A stretch of 64,000 nt of DNA from Paenibacillus kribbensis. GTDB taxonomy: Bacteria > Bacillota > Bacilli > Paenibacillales > Paenibacillaceae. Under the pieces are notes generated by a model. That model was given only the letters and a program-made list of their open reading frames with translations, made no database searches and was not told the DNA's origin. The stretch is taken from the NCBI RefSeq assembly GCF_002240415.1, contig NZ_CP020028.1, positions 372,001-436,000 on the forward strand, given 5' to 3'. Positions 24,280 to 33,095 of the stretch are shown here, one piece after another (positions within the stretch are counted from its first letter, which is position 1; each line of letters opens with the position of its first letter). The position numbers and the translations under genes are program-made.

Positions 24280-24318
24280 AGTGATTTTTTTCACAAACTT
24301 AATCACTGATTTTAAATA
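24280..24318 (+). promoter_or_regulatory. Formate/nitrite transporter promoter with redox dyad
   Basis: AGTGA-TTTTTT-TCACA (24280-24295) overlaps a -35-like TTCACA (24290-24295), followed after 17 bp by TAAATA (24313-24318). The same half-sites occur three times at the nox promoter. Confidence 0.6.
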
Positions 24319-24371
24319 AAATATGAAAAGAAGAATATAAGAGTAAAAAGATGTTAAAGGAGCGGGAACAT

Positions 24372-25217
24372 ATGGCAAGCTATAAACCGGGGCAAATTGC
24401 CGAAAAGACGGTGGAAACAGGAGTAGCCAAAGCGAACAACCCGTGGACTGTGTCAGTGGTATTGGGATTTTTGGCAGGCGCATTCATTGCACTCGGGTTT
24501 TTGCTGGATATACGTGTTATTGCAAGCGCACCTAAGGAATGGGGGAGTATTGCTACCTTTATAGGAGCCGCTGTGTTCCCTGTAGGACTGGTATTAGTAT
24601 TGATCGCCGGCGGAGAATTGCTGACCGGCAATATGATGGCTGTCCCTTTGGCGAGATGGGCAGGACGGATTAAGACTGGCGCCATGCTTCGTAATCTGGT
24701 CATTATTACGCTCAGTAATTTTGTCGGTGCGTTATTTGTTGCATTTTTCTTCGGCCATGTGCTGGGTCTGACAGAAGCGGGCCCTTATTTGGACAAAGTA
24801 GTGGATATGGCAGGTCATAAGCTGCATGATAGCTTTTTGCAATCGTTTATATCTGGTATCGGATGTAACTGGCTGGTAGCGCTGGCTGTATGGCTGGCAT
24901 ATAGCACGGATTCAATAGGTGGAAAAATTATGGGGATTTGGTTCCCTACCATGGCCTTTGTTGCTATCGGCTTTCAGCACGTTGTGGCCAATATGTTTCT
25001 CATTCCGGCGGCTATCTTTGCAGGCCATTTTTCATGGGCAGATTATATCATGAATTTTATTCCGGTCTGGCTGGGGAATTTGGTTGGAGGAAGCCTGTTT
25101 GTGGCTGGGGCTTACTGGTTAGCCTATTTGAAAAAGCCGCATTCCGATGCACATCCAGTGAGCGGAACTCAGACTACTTCTTCGGTTGCTCCCAATCCGT
25201 TGAGTGATCGCGCTTGA
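24372..25217 (+). CDS. Formate/nitrite transporter (FNT family)
   Basis: Start at ATG 24372 (AAGGAG nine bases upstream). The 281-residue protein has six membrane segments and FNT signatures: FLAGAFIALGFLLDIRV (segment 1), GGELLTGNMM (omega-loop side), NFVGALFVAFFFGHVLG and IGCNWLVALAVWLAYSTDSI, plus GFQHVVANMF with the central His. FNT channels export or import formate, nitrite or hydrosulfide as pentamers. FocA versus NirC cannot be separated here. The redox dyad at its promoter and the downstream molybdopterin enzyme favour formate or nitrite under low oxygen. Ends at a long perfect hairpin. Confidence 0.93.
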   Translation: MASYKPGQIAEKTVETGVAKANNPWTVSVVLGFLAGAFIALGFLLDIRVIASAPKEWGSIATFIGAAVFPVGLVLVLIAGGELLTGNMMAVPLARWAGRIKTGAMLRNLVIITLSNFVGALFVAFFFGHVLGLTEAGPYLDKVVDMAGHKLHDSFLQSFISGIGCNWLVALAVWLAYSTDSIGGKIMGIWFPTMAFVAIGFQHVVANMFLIPAAIFAGHFSWADYIMNFIPVWLGNLVGGSLFVAGAYWLAYLKKPHSDAHPVSGTQTTSSVAPNPLSDRA

Positions 25218-25243
25218 TTAGTTACTGTTGACAGAATCGAACA

Positions 25244-25300
25244 AAACAAATCCGCCATGACAGGTCCGGGGGAACGAAACCTGTCATGGCGGATTTGTTT
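25244..25300. terminator. 22-bp perfect inverted repeat after the FNT gene
   Basis: Arms 25244-25265 and 25279-25300 are fully complementary around a 13-nt loop (25266-25278). The outer bases are AAACAAA/TTTGTTT, so it can act as a bidirectional terminator. The stem is far longer than termination needs. Confidence 0.8.
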
Positions 25301-25420
25301 GGGAGTGGTCCATGATTTGGCATGGAGGATGAGTGTGCTCTCGTCCATAATGCCTTGATCTCTTTTACCCTTGGTAAGCAATGATGAAACAGGCTATAAA
25401 AAATAATTGTGATTTTTTCG

Positions 25421-25457
25421 AAAATCCGTTTTGCTCTATGCAGCAGGCGGATTTTTT
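25421..25457 (+). terminator. Terminator-like hairpin in the leader of the molybdopterin oxidoreductase gene
   Basis: AAAATCCG (25421-25428) pairs with CGGATTTT (25448-25455), with an inner GCT/AGC, followed by TT. No gene ends here, so it may attenuate the downstream gene. Twelve bases upstream is TGTGATTTTTTCG, a half copy of the redox dyad. The rest of 25301-25574 holds no gene. Confidence 0.5.
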
Positions 25458-25574
25458 GGCTCTTTCGGTCGGAAGCTGCTTGGCAAAATCCTTCTCTTGC
25501 CATAGCTCATAGCTGTAGATATGATAAGTACAGTGTAATTTTTGGAAACGGTAACGGAAAGGAGCATCAACATC

Positions 25575-27707
25575 ATGGACTATCGCAACAGCGCGCCTTC
25601 TGAGGCTACGCTTCAACTAGACTTACAAAGGGGGCAGCAGATGACGGAGCAGGCCGATGGTATTTTTCCGGCTGTGTGTCCGCTAGATTGCCCAGATACG
25701 TGCGGGCTCCTGCTTCACAAGGAAAATGGAAAAATTGTCAAGGTAACTGGCAACCCGGATCATCCTATAACAAAAGGGGCTATTTGTAATAAAGTTCGCA
25801 ATATGACGGAGCGGGTATATGACCCTGAGCGTGTGCTCTATCCGCTGAAGCGTGTAGGCCCCAAAGGAGCAGGGAAATTTGAACGAATTAGCTGGGAAGA
25901 GGCAGTCGATACCATTACGGGTCGGTTCAAGGAGCTGATTCGTACGGACGGCCCGGAATCCATACTCCCCTACAGCTTTTATGGCAATATGGGCGTATTG
26001 AGTGTGGACGGAATGGATCGCCGTTTTTTCAATGCGCTGGGCTCTAGCCAGCTGGATCAGACGATTTGCAGCGTAGCCGGGAATGAAGGCTGGGCATCTG
26101 TCATGGGTTTTAAAGGGGGCACCAGCCCGGAGGACACAGAGGATGCAGACCTGATTATTGTATGGGGTGGAAATGTCATCAGCACGAACATGCATCAGGT
26201 AGTATTGGCCGAGAAGGCGCGTAAAAAAGGCGCCAAGGTGGTTGTTATTGATGTTCACCGTAACCGGACGGCGCAATGGGCGGATTGGTTCATTCCTTTA
26301 TACCCGGGAACGGATACGGCGCTCGCGTTGGGAATAATGAACGTGCTGTTCGAGCAAGGGCTAACGGACGATGAATTTTTACGCCGCTACACGGTAGGCC
26401 ATGAGGAACTACGCGAGCATGTTAAGGCGTACACCCCGGAGCGGGTTGCGCGTATCACGGGTGTACCTGTAGCGGATATCATTCGCCTGGCGGAGATGTA
26501 CGGGCAGGCGCGAGCGGCATATATCAATATCGGCAACGGGCTCCAGCATCATGATAACGGCGGCATGAATGTACGCGCGGTAACATGCCTGCCCGCGCTC
26601 ACCGGACAATGGCTGAAGCACGGAGGAGGCGCATCGCGCTCCAATGGCGCTTATGCCAAATTTAACAGCGCCAATCTGGAGCGTCCGGATCTGCGCCGGA
26701 ACCCGGATGCCCGGGTGATCAACATGAACCGGATCGGAGAAGCATTGCTGCAAAAGGATGCGCCAATCAAGGCGCTGTTTGTATATTGCAGCAATCCGGT
26801 GGTCGTAGCACCGAATACGGAACGGGTGACACAGGGGTTTGAACGGGAGGATCTATTCACGGTCGTGCATGACCTGTTCCTGACCGATACGGCCCGCTAT
26901 GCGGATATTGTGCTGCCTGCGGCGTCTTCTTTTGAAGGTACAGACCTGTACAAATCCTACTGGCATCACTATGTCCAGATGCAGAGGCCAGTCATTGCTC
27001 CGCTCGGAGAAAGTAAAAGCAACTATGAGCTGTTTAGTCTGCTCGGACGAGCCATGGGCTTTGATGAAGCTGCATTTACGGAAAGTGAGGAAGACATGAT
27101 CGTGGGCGCGCTGGATAACCCAACGAATCCTTATCTTAATGGTGTTACTTTAGAAGCTTTAAAAGAGTCGCCTTTTGTAAAGCTGGATATGTCGCCCAAA
27201 GCTGCTTATCTGGATCGTCTAACTACGCCCTCGGGCAAGATTGAGCTGTATTCGGAACGGATGAAGCAAATGGGTCTGCCCGCGATGCCTACGTATGTGC
27301 CGCTGATCGAAGGCTATGACGGAGAGCAGCGACCGCTAGCGGATGAGCGGTTTCCACTGATGTTTGTTTCGCCGCCAAATCATAATTTTCTCAATTCCAC
27401 CTTCGCCAATTTGCCCAAGCATCAGCGATTGGAGCGGGAGCCTTTGCTGCAGATTCACCCGGAGGATGCTCAGACCAGAGACATCGTGGATGGGGATCTG
27501 GTTACCGTATGGAATGATCGGGGAACGTATGAGCTGAAAGCCAAAGTTACCGATCTGATGCTGCCCGGTACAGTGATTAGCCAAGGGCTATGGTGGAAAG
27601 GCAAGGGGCACAGACAGCGTGCCAATGCATTAACCTCTGATCGATTGTCAGATATGGGACAGGGGGCAACTTTCTTTTCAACGGTGGTGAATGTGAAGCG
27701 TCAATGA
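25575..27707 (+). CDS. Molybdopterin-dependent oxidoreductase (YyaE/formate-dehydrogenase-like)
   Basis: ATG 25575 has AAAGGAG ten bases upstream; a second ATG at 25641 behind GGGGG would also keep all domains. The 710-residue protein starts with a [4Fe-4S] site C-x3-C-x3-C (CPLDCPDTCG, about 36-45) and a fourth Cys in GAICNKV. A bis-MGD domain follows (WEEAVDTITGRFKELI onward, WGGNVISTNMHQ), and a molydop-binding C-terminus from about 590 (NFLNSTFANLP, GDLVTVWNDRGTY). It resembles B. subtilis YyaE. No electron-transfer subunits or twin-arginine signal are present, so it is a cytoplasmic single-subunit enzyme. Substrate not identifiable. Confidence 0.88.
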   Translation: MDYRNSAPSEATLQLDLQRGQQMTEQADGIFPAVCPLDCPDTCGLLLHKENGKIVKVTGNPDHPITKGAICNKVRNMTERVYDPERVLYPLKRVGPKGAGKFERISWEEAVDTITGRFKELIRTDGPESILPYSFYGNMGVLSVDGMDRRFFNALGSSQLDQTICSVAGNEGWASVMGFKGGTSPEDTEDADLIIVWGGNVISTNMHQVVLAEKARKKGAKVVVIDVHRNRTAQWADWFIPLYPGTDTALALGIMNVLFEQGLTDDEFLRRYTVGHEELREHVKAYTPERVARITGVPVADIIRLAEMYGQARAAYINIGNGLQHHDNGGMNVRAVTCLPALTGQWLKHGGGASRSNGAYAKFNSANLERPDLRRNPDARVINMNRIGEALLQKDAPIKALFVYCSNPVVVAPNTERVTQGFEREDLFTVVHDLFLTDTARYADIVLPAASSFEGTDLYKSYWHHYVQMQRPVIAPLGESKSNYELFSLLGRAMGFDEAAFTESEEDMIVGALDNPTNPYLNGVTLEALKESPFVKLDMSPKAAYLDRLTTPSGKIELYSERMKQMGLPAMPTYVPLIEGYDGEQRPLADERFPLMFVSPPNHNFLNSTFANLPKHQRLEREPLLQIHPEDAQTRDIVDGDLVTVWNDRGTYELKAKVTDLMLPGTVISQGLWWKGKGHRQRANALTSDRLSDMGQGATFFSTVVNVKRQ

Positions 27708-27753
27708 GCTTATGCCTTTTATGGCGTCAGATGTTAAAGGAGAAATAAAAGAT

Positions 27754-29001
27754 ATGAAATGGTTGGAATCTTATCCGAGAGAAGTAAAAGTATTTCTCGT
27801 CGCCAGCCTGATTAATTCCGCCGGAAGCTCCCTGATGTGGCCGCTGGTCAGCATGTACGTGTTTGACGAGCTGAACCGCAGCATGGGAGATGCGGGGATT
27901 GCGATTTTAGTGCAGTCCCTGGGTGGAATTTTTGGTCAGGTGCTGGGAGGAGCCCTGTATCACCGTATTGGAGCCAAGAAACTGATCGTCGGTTCACTGG
28001 CTATGAACGCGCTGGGACTCCTCACGCTTCCATTTACCAGTGGGCATTGGGTTGCGTTTGTCATCATGATGGGCTTTATCGGCTTTTTTAATGTGGTATC
28101 TGTGCCTGCCATTCAGGCCTTTGTAGGTTTTCGTTTCGCTGACCGTCGGGGTGAGCTGTTTAATATTATTTATGTCGCCAATAATATCGGAGTGGCCTTA
28201 GGGACGGGATTGAGCGGCGTTCTGGCGGATCTTTCCTATCAGCTCAGCTTTGTGATGAACGGGGTAACCTCGGCGGTATTTGCCGGATTTTTCTGGTCCT
28301 ATCTTAGCAGGGTGGATCGGGAAGAGGGGGAAGTTCATCTCAGCAAGTCAGTGAGGAAAAGAGAGGAATCATCGGCGGGGCTGCTTTTTCGTGATACCAG
28401 ACTGTATCTGTTTGTTGGCCTGGGGTCGCTTTTTTTATGGTTTGGCAATTCCATCTGGAATACGGGAGTATCTCCATTTATTATCGAGCAGGGCTTGCCT
28501 AAAACGATGTACGGGCTTTTGTGGACGTTGAATGGTATTCTTATTTTTGCTGCACAGCCGATTATTTTCTGGATAAAACGTCTGTATGCCCGGCATGCTT
28601 CAGCCCAAATGACATGGGCCGGAGGATTTTACCTGGTGGCTTATATTATCATGTTGGGTACGCAGAACTATGCGGGGATGATATTCGCTATGGTCCTGGC
28701 TACACTGGGAGAAATGCTGATTGCACCTGCAGTTCCGGCATTTCTGTCTGATCACGGAGGCCGAGGAGCGCCCTTTTACATCGGACTTGTGGGGGGCATT
28801 GGCGCAGCCGGACGGGTACTGGGGCCTTATATTATGGGAAGGCTGTATGATTTCGGTGGTTTACCGCCCGCACTTTGGCTGGCCATAGGCGTAGCGGTGT
28901 TGTCGATTTTGTTTTTTGTCCTGCATAGCTGGTTGAACCGTTCCCGGCATGATTTGGATGTTTTCGAAGCCGCTACCAAGGTGGATACTCCCAGTTCTTA
29001 A
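27754..29001 (+). CDS. Major facilitator superfamily transporter
   Basis: Start at ATG 27754 (AAAGGAG about 11 bases upstream), 46 bp after the molybdopterin oxidoreductase. The 415-residue protein has about 12 membrane segments and MFS features such as FGQVLGGALYHRIGAKKLIV (loop 2-3) and VGGIGAAGRVLGPYIMGRLY near segment 11. It belongs to the drug/multi-substrate MFS_1 group. The operon-like position suggests co-expression with the oxidoreductase, but a substrate link is not shown by sequence. Confidence 0.88.
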   Translation: MKWLESYPREVKVFLVASLINSAGSSLMWPLVSMYVFDELNRSMGDAGIAILVQSLGGIFGQVLGGALYHRIGAKKLIVGSLAMNALGLLTLPFTSGHWVAFVIMMGFIGFFNVVSVPAIQAFVGFRFADRRGELFNIIYVANNIGVALGTGLSGVLADLSYQLSFVMNGVTSAVFAGFFWSYLSRVDREEGEVHLSKSVRKREESSAGLLFRDTRLYLFVGLGSLFLWFGNSIWNTGVSPFIIEQGLPKTMYGLLWTLNGILIFAAQPIIFWIKRLYARHASAQMTWAGGFYLVAYIIMLGTQNYAGMIFAMVLATLGEMLIAPAVPAFLSDHGGRGAPFYIGLVGGIGAAGRVLGPYIMGRLYDFGGLPPALWLAIGVAVLSILFFVLHSWLNRSRHDLDVFEAATKVDTPSS

Positions 29002-29105
29002 GTCCCAATAAAAGTTCAGTAATGAGCCGTGATTATGGTACAATAAGTGACGGATAGCTACAGTTATTGCTTCATGAAAGCCTTCACAGGAAGGATTGAA
29101 AGGAA

Positions 29106-29600
29106 TTGTTTACAAGTCAACCCCTGACGATACGTCATTCGGAGATGAAGGATGCTCCTGATCTGATTGCCCTGGATGAATTAGTATGGAATGAACGAAC
29201 GGCCCCTGCTTCACTGTCATGGAAGTCGCGCGGGGAGTTTTTACGCAATTCGCCTCCGGGTTCCCAACTGGTCGCCATTGAGCAGGGGGTGCTCTGCGGG
29301 TATGTCGGATTTCGTTCTCCAACACTGTTGGCTAGTAATCGCCATGTGCTGGAAATCAATATAGCCGTACATCCCGATTATCATCGTAAAGGTATTGGAA
29401 CGGCGCTTATGAACTCCATGAAGGACATTGCTGCCGCTGAGGGCATACGCAAATTAAGTTTGCGGGTACTCTCCTGTAACACGGAAGCCCTTATGTTCTA
29501 TGAAAAATGCGGTTTCGCGATCGAAGGGCGTCTGCATGAGGAGTTTTACATCGCAGGCCAATTTGTGGATGATGTGTTAATGGCTTATTTCTTAAAATAG
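29106..29600 (+). CDS. GNAT-family N-acetyltransferase
   Basis: A 164-residue GNAT starting at TTG 29106 with AGGAAGG upstream; a later ATG would cut strand beta-1 (LTIRHSEMKDAPDLIALDEL). The acetyl-CoA loop is in VHPDYHRKGIGTALMNSMKD (about 94-113), and the end FYEKCGFAIEGRLHEEFYIA matches the RimI/PhnO-like small-substrate group. It acetylates an unknown amine. Convergent with another GNAT across a strong terminator. Confidence 0.9.
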   Translation: MFTSQPLTIRHSEMKDAPDLIALDELVWNERTAPASLSWKSRGEFLRNSPPGSQLVAIEQGVLCGYVGFRSPTLLASNRHVLEINIAVHPDYHRKGIGTALMNSMKDIAAAEGIRKLSLRVLSCNTEALMFYEKCGFAIEGRLHEEFYIAGQFVDDVLMAYFLK

Positions 29601-29650
29601 GCCGGAGGCCGCGAGCAGCAACATTTGTTTTTCATGTCCTGCTCATAATA

Positions 29651-29686
29651 AACAGCGCCGCAGACTCTATAGACTGCGGCGCTGTT
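29651..29686. terminator. Bidirectional terminator between two convergent GNAT genes
   Basis: A perfect 13-bp stem AACAGCGCCGCAG / CTGCGGCGCTGTT around a 10-nt loop. Confidence 0.85.
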
Positions 29687-29700
29687 TGTATGGTGGAATG

Positions 29701-30249
29701 TTATCGAAGCTGTTTCCATTCCTTTTGGAGCATACCGTACACAGCGTGGTTCATGTAGCCGTCAGGCAGCAATTCTGCTTCACGTACAATGCCTTCGAGC
29801 ACAAAGCCCAGACGTTCCGGAATACCGCGACTGCGGCGGTTCGTGGTTGCGCAGCGGATTTCGACCCGGTGCAAATCCAGCTCCATCAATGCATATTCGA
29901 CGAATACGCGGCAGGCGCTGGTCATGAGGCCTTGTCCTTCGTAACCGTGTCCAAGCCAGTATCCAATGCTGACCGAACGGTGAGTCCAATTCATCCCATG
30001 GTAGCTGATAATGCCAGCAAGCTCGTTGTCCATCCAGATGCCGGCGGTCAGGCTGCCATTCTCTGCGGCTTGTTTCAGGGCGCTCTGTACGAACTGCTCA
30101 GTGTGGCTGATTTCCGTGGTAGAGTCTACCCATGGAAGCCATTGACGCAAGCGGTCACGGGACATTTCGATCAGCTCAAACAGAGGCTGCACATGCTCCT
30201 TGGTGAGCGGCCGAAGGACTGTGCGTTCGTCCAATGCGTATGTAAACAT
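29701..30249 (-). CDS. RimJ/RimL-type GNAT acetyltransferase
   Basis: A 182-residue protein of the RimL/YdaF group: LRPLTKEHVQPLFELIEMSR at the N-terminus, RLRQWLPWVD, the CoA loop region IGYWLGHGYEGQGLMTSACR (about 95-114) and NRRSRGIPERLGFVLEG. Family members acetylate ribosomal protein N-termini or small amines. ATG start with GAGGGGATCA upstream. Monocistronic. Confidence 0.92.
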   Translation of the reverse strand: MFTYALDERTVLRPLTKEHVQPLFELIEMSRDRLRQWLPWVDSTTEISHTEQFVQSALKQAAENGSLTAGIWMDNELAGIISYHGMNWTHRSVSIGYWLGHGYEGQGLMTSACRVFVEYALMELDLHRVEIRCATTNRRSRGIPERLGFVLEGIVREAELLPDGYMNHAVYGMLQKEWKQLR

Positions 30250-30333
30250 GATTGATCCCCTCTTTCACTCGGAAAATCGCTAAACCAGCCAGTCTAGCAT
30301 GTAATCTCATGCTACCTTATTCTGCGAAAGTCG

Positions 30334-31062
30334 TCAAAATGGAGAGGAAGCTTCAAATTCTATAGGTCCCACCTGGAACCGCCCATGCTCGTATACATAC
30401 TTCAGCTTCAAATCACCTACAAATTCGGTAGGCGATACACTGCCCGATACGACGGCTCTTAGAGAGGACTGTTCGGCATCGTACATCACGACAGAGCTGA
30501 AATCAAGCTGCTTCGTAAATTGGGAAGGATCATCGTAAAACGCTGACGTTTTTGGATTCATCTTGTATGTGGTGGCACCGTCAATCGTGACAGCGATATG
30601 CACCTGCTGGTTGTGGTCACGCAGCTCCACGACGCTCTGTACGCGACGGGACACGGCTTCTGCCGCTGATTCGACCACGTACTCCTCCATCGTCTGTGCG
30701 TTAACAATATGCAGTTCCTGCAATTCGATCCCTGTTCCCGAGGCACGTGTAATGATTACGACGGCTTCACGGACACCATCCCCGTTAACATCCTTGTAAT
30801 ATAACTGTGGTGCGGTGGAGATATCTGCCGAACCTGACCATCCAAATGTGTGGCGTTGCGGACCGATTTCCAGCACGGCTGAATGGAAAAGTCCTTGTGA
30901 CGGATTCACAGCGTATAAATTCACGGATGAGTCTTCCGGAGCGACAGCTAACGGACGAGATTGCACAGGACGGGTCATCGGGCTTGATGAAGGATGTGCA
31001 GGTGTCATCACGGAAGAGGACAACAGCATAGACAGCAGGATTACGATAAGCAGCTTTAACAC
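30334..31062 (-). CDS. Exported uncharacterised protein with a DVNGDG calcium-type motif
   Basis: The start is GTG 31062 (AAAGGAG eight bases upstream); a longer in-frame extension lacks any ribosome site. The 242-residue product has a signal peptide (LKLLIVILLSMLLSSSVMTP) and then a Ser/Pro stretch. The YYKDVNGDGVREAVVIITRA segment (about 90-110) has the FG-GAP/VCBS-like Asp pattern. There is no catalytic motif. It is probably a cell-surface or secreted protein. It diverges from glnS. Function unknown. Confidence 0.72.
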   Translation of the reverse strand: MLKLLIVILLSMLLSSSVMTPAHPSSSPMTRPVQSRPLAVAPEDSSVNLYAVNPSQGLFHSAVLEIGPQRHTFGWSGSADISTAPQLYYKDVNGDGVREAVVIITRASGTGIELQELHIVNAQTMEEYVVESAAEAVSRRVQSVVELRDHNQQVHIAVTIDGATTYKMNPKTSAFYDDPSQFTKQLDFSSVVMYDAEQSSLRAVVSGSVSPTEFVGDLKLKYVYEHGRFQVGPIEFEASSPF

Positions 31063-31192
31063 GGGTGGGTCTCCTTTTCCGGACAAATTAAAAGATATAT
31101 ACAATATAACGAATTTATTAACCGAAAATGTTAACTCTTTTTCATAACTTGCACCTTTTTTTGCTGTAGAGAGTATATGGATTTTCATTTTA

Positions 31193-31221
31193 TTGAGTTA
31201 TGTGTTGTGAAAGGGTATATT
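31193..31221 (+). promoter_or_regulatory. glnS promoter
   Basis: TTGAGT-N17-TATATT, 48 bp upstream of the GTG start. No T-box sequence (AGGGTGG-type) is present in the short leader. Confidence 0.65.
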
Positions 31222-31269
31222 TAAGGGAACAGGTTTTACACAGATTATACGGAAGAAAGGTTGATTAGC

Positions 31270-32949
31270 GTGGAGAAGCCGATCACTCCCCCCAATTTTA
31301 TTAAAAGTGTCATTGAAGAGGACCTACGAACGGGTAAGGTAAAGGAGGTTGTTACACGCTTTCCGCCTGAACCAAACGGATATTTGCACATTGGGCATGC
31401 CAAAGCCATCTGGATCAATTTCTCACTGGGAGATGAATTCGGAGGACGCACGAACCTGCGCTTCGACGATACCAATCCGGCGAAGGAAGACACGGAATAC
31501 GTGAACTCCATTCAGGAGGATGTGAAGTGGCTTGGTTATGAATGGGAAGAAAAACATTATGCTTCCAATTATTTTGAAGAAATGTACAAACGCGCCATTC
31601 TGCTGATCCAAAAGGGGAAAGCCTATGTGGATGACCAAAGCGCCGACCAAATCCGCGAAACTCGCGGTACACTGACTGAACCCGGACAAAACAGCCCTTA
31701 TCGCGATCGCAGTGTGGAAGAGAATCTCAAGCTGTTTGAAGAGATGCGTGCAGGTAAATATCAGAATGGTGAAAAGGTGCTGCGCGCCAAGATTGATATG
31801 ACCTCGCCAAACATCAATTTGCGTGATCCGGTTATTTATCGTATTTCACATACAGCACATCACAATACAGGTGACACATGGTGCATCTACCCGATGTATT
31901 CCTATGCGCATCCGCTGGAGGATGCGATTGAGGGCGTGACCCACTCGCTCTGTTCGCTGGAGTTTGAGGATCAACGGCCATTGTACGACTGGGTTGTGGC
32001 TGAATGTGAGATGGAAAAGGTGCCTCATCAATACGAATTTGGACGGCTGAATTTGGCCCAAACGGTAACCAGCAAACGCAAACTGAAGCTTCTGGTAGAT
32101 GAGAAGCATGTAGATGGCTGGGATGATCCACGTATGCCGACGATTTCAGGCTTGCGTCGTCGCGGCTATACGCCGGAGGCCATCCGCAATTTCGTTTACG
32201 AGACAGGCATTTCCAAAGCCTACGGAGTCATCGATTTGCAGGTGCTGGAGCATTTTGCACGTGAGGATTTGAAGCTCAAGGCACCTCGTACCATGGCAGT
32301 CATTGATCCGTTGAAGGTGGTTATTACCAACTATCCTGAGGGACAGGTTGAAATGTTGGAGGCGGAAAACAACACAGAAAATCCGGAGCTTGGCACACGC
32401 CAAATTCCGTTCTCTCGTGAAATTTATATTGAGCGTGAGGACTTTATGGAAAATCCGCCGAGCAAATACTTCCGTCTGTTCCCTGGTAATGAAGTACGTC
32501 TCAAACATGCTTATTTCATTAAATGCAACGATGTGATTAAGGATGCGGACGGAAATGTAACGGAAATTCACTGTACTTATGATGTAGAAACGAAGAGTGG
32601 ATCAGGCTTTACTGGACGTAAAGTGAAGGGCACGATCCACTGGGTAGAGGCTACTCAGGCAGTTCCGGCGGAATTCCGCTTGTACGAGCCTTTGATTAAT
32701 GCAGAGGAGCCAGAGGCAATGGAAGAGGACGGATCGGAGAAAACATTCCTTGATCAATTGAATCCGAAATCTTTGGAAATTGCTCACGGCTACGTGGAGC
32801 CAAACATGAAAGAGGCTCAAGCGCAGGACAAGTTCCAATTTTTCCGTCATGGTTATTTCAGTGTCGATCCGAAGCTGTCCAAGCCGGGCGAGCCTGTATT
32901 TAACCGTGTTGTATCGCTGAAAAGCTCTTTCCAATTGCCTAAGCAATAG
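31270..32949 (+). CDS. glnS: Glutaminyl-tRNA synthetase
   Basis: GTG 31270 has AGAAAGG nine bases upstream; a TTG three codons earlier abuts the ribosome site. The 559-residue class I synthetase has [19 protein letters not shown] (HIGH motif near residue 40), FDDTNP, the KMSKS-equivalent TSKRKLK (about 267) and the two-barrel anticodon domain ending near residue 540. EDTEYV and EDVKWLG are GlnRS-type rather than GluRS-type. It charges tRNA-Gln directly. Most Bacillota make Gln-tRNA through GatCAB, so a bacterial GlnRS is uncommon there, though known in some Paenibacillus and Clostridia. Followed by a strong terminator. Confidence 0.95.
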   Translation: MEKPITPPNFIKSVIEEDLRTGKVKEVVTRFPPEPNGYLHIGHAKAIWINFSLGDEFGGRTNLRFDDTNPAKEDTEYVNSIQEDVKWLGYEWEEKHYASNYFEEMYKRAILLIQKGKAYVDDQSADQIRETRGTLTEPGQNSPYRDRSVEENLKLFEEMRAGKYQNGEKVLRAKIDMTSPNINLRDPVIYRISHTAHHNTGDTWCIYPMYSYAHPLEDAIEGVTHSLCSLEFEDQRPLYDWVVAECEMEKVPHQYEFGRLNLAQTVTSKRKLKLLVDEKHVDGWDDPRMPTISGLRRRGYTPEAIRNFVYETGISKAYGVIDLQVLEHFAREDLKLKAPRTMAVIDPLKVVITNYPEGQVEMLEAENNTENPELGTRQIPFSREIYIEREDFMENPPSKYFRLFPGNEVRLKHAYFIKCNDVIKDADGNVTEIHCTYDVETKSGSGFTGRKVKGTIHWVEATQAVPAEFRLYEPLINAEEPEAMEEDGSEKTFLDQLNPKSLEIAHGYVEPNMKEAQAQDKFQFFRHGYFSVDPKLSKPGEPVFNRVVSLKSSFQLPKQ

Positions 32950-32997
32950 GTGGTTGGAAAGGGTGGAACAAAAGGTAGTTTTGCCCGACCAAGTTAA

Positions 32998-33033
32998 TAA
33001 AGGAGTCTGCCCGTAGGCAGACTCCTTTATTTT
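32998..33033. terminator. Terminator after glnS
   Basis: A 14-bp perfect stem TAAAGGAGTCTGCC / GGCAGACTCCTTTA, loop CGTA, then TTTTAT. A-rich sequence on the left allows use from the convergent MFS gene too. Confidence 0.92.
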
Positions 33034-33095
33034 ATGTGTACTTGCTCTTGATAAATGCTTGTTGACGATAGATATACCGTATTCCACTGGTGTTG

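Noticed and set aside
31063..31269. T-box leader for glnS
   Set aside because: The leader after the predicted start is only about 40 nt, with no T-box sequence or antiterminator.
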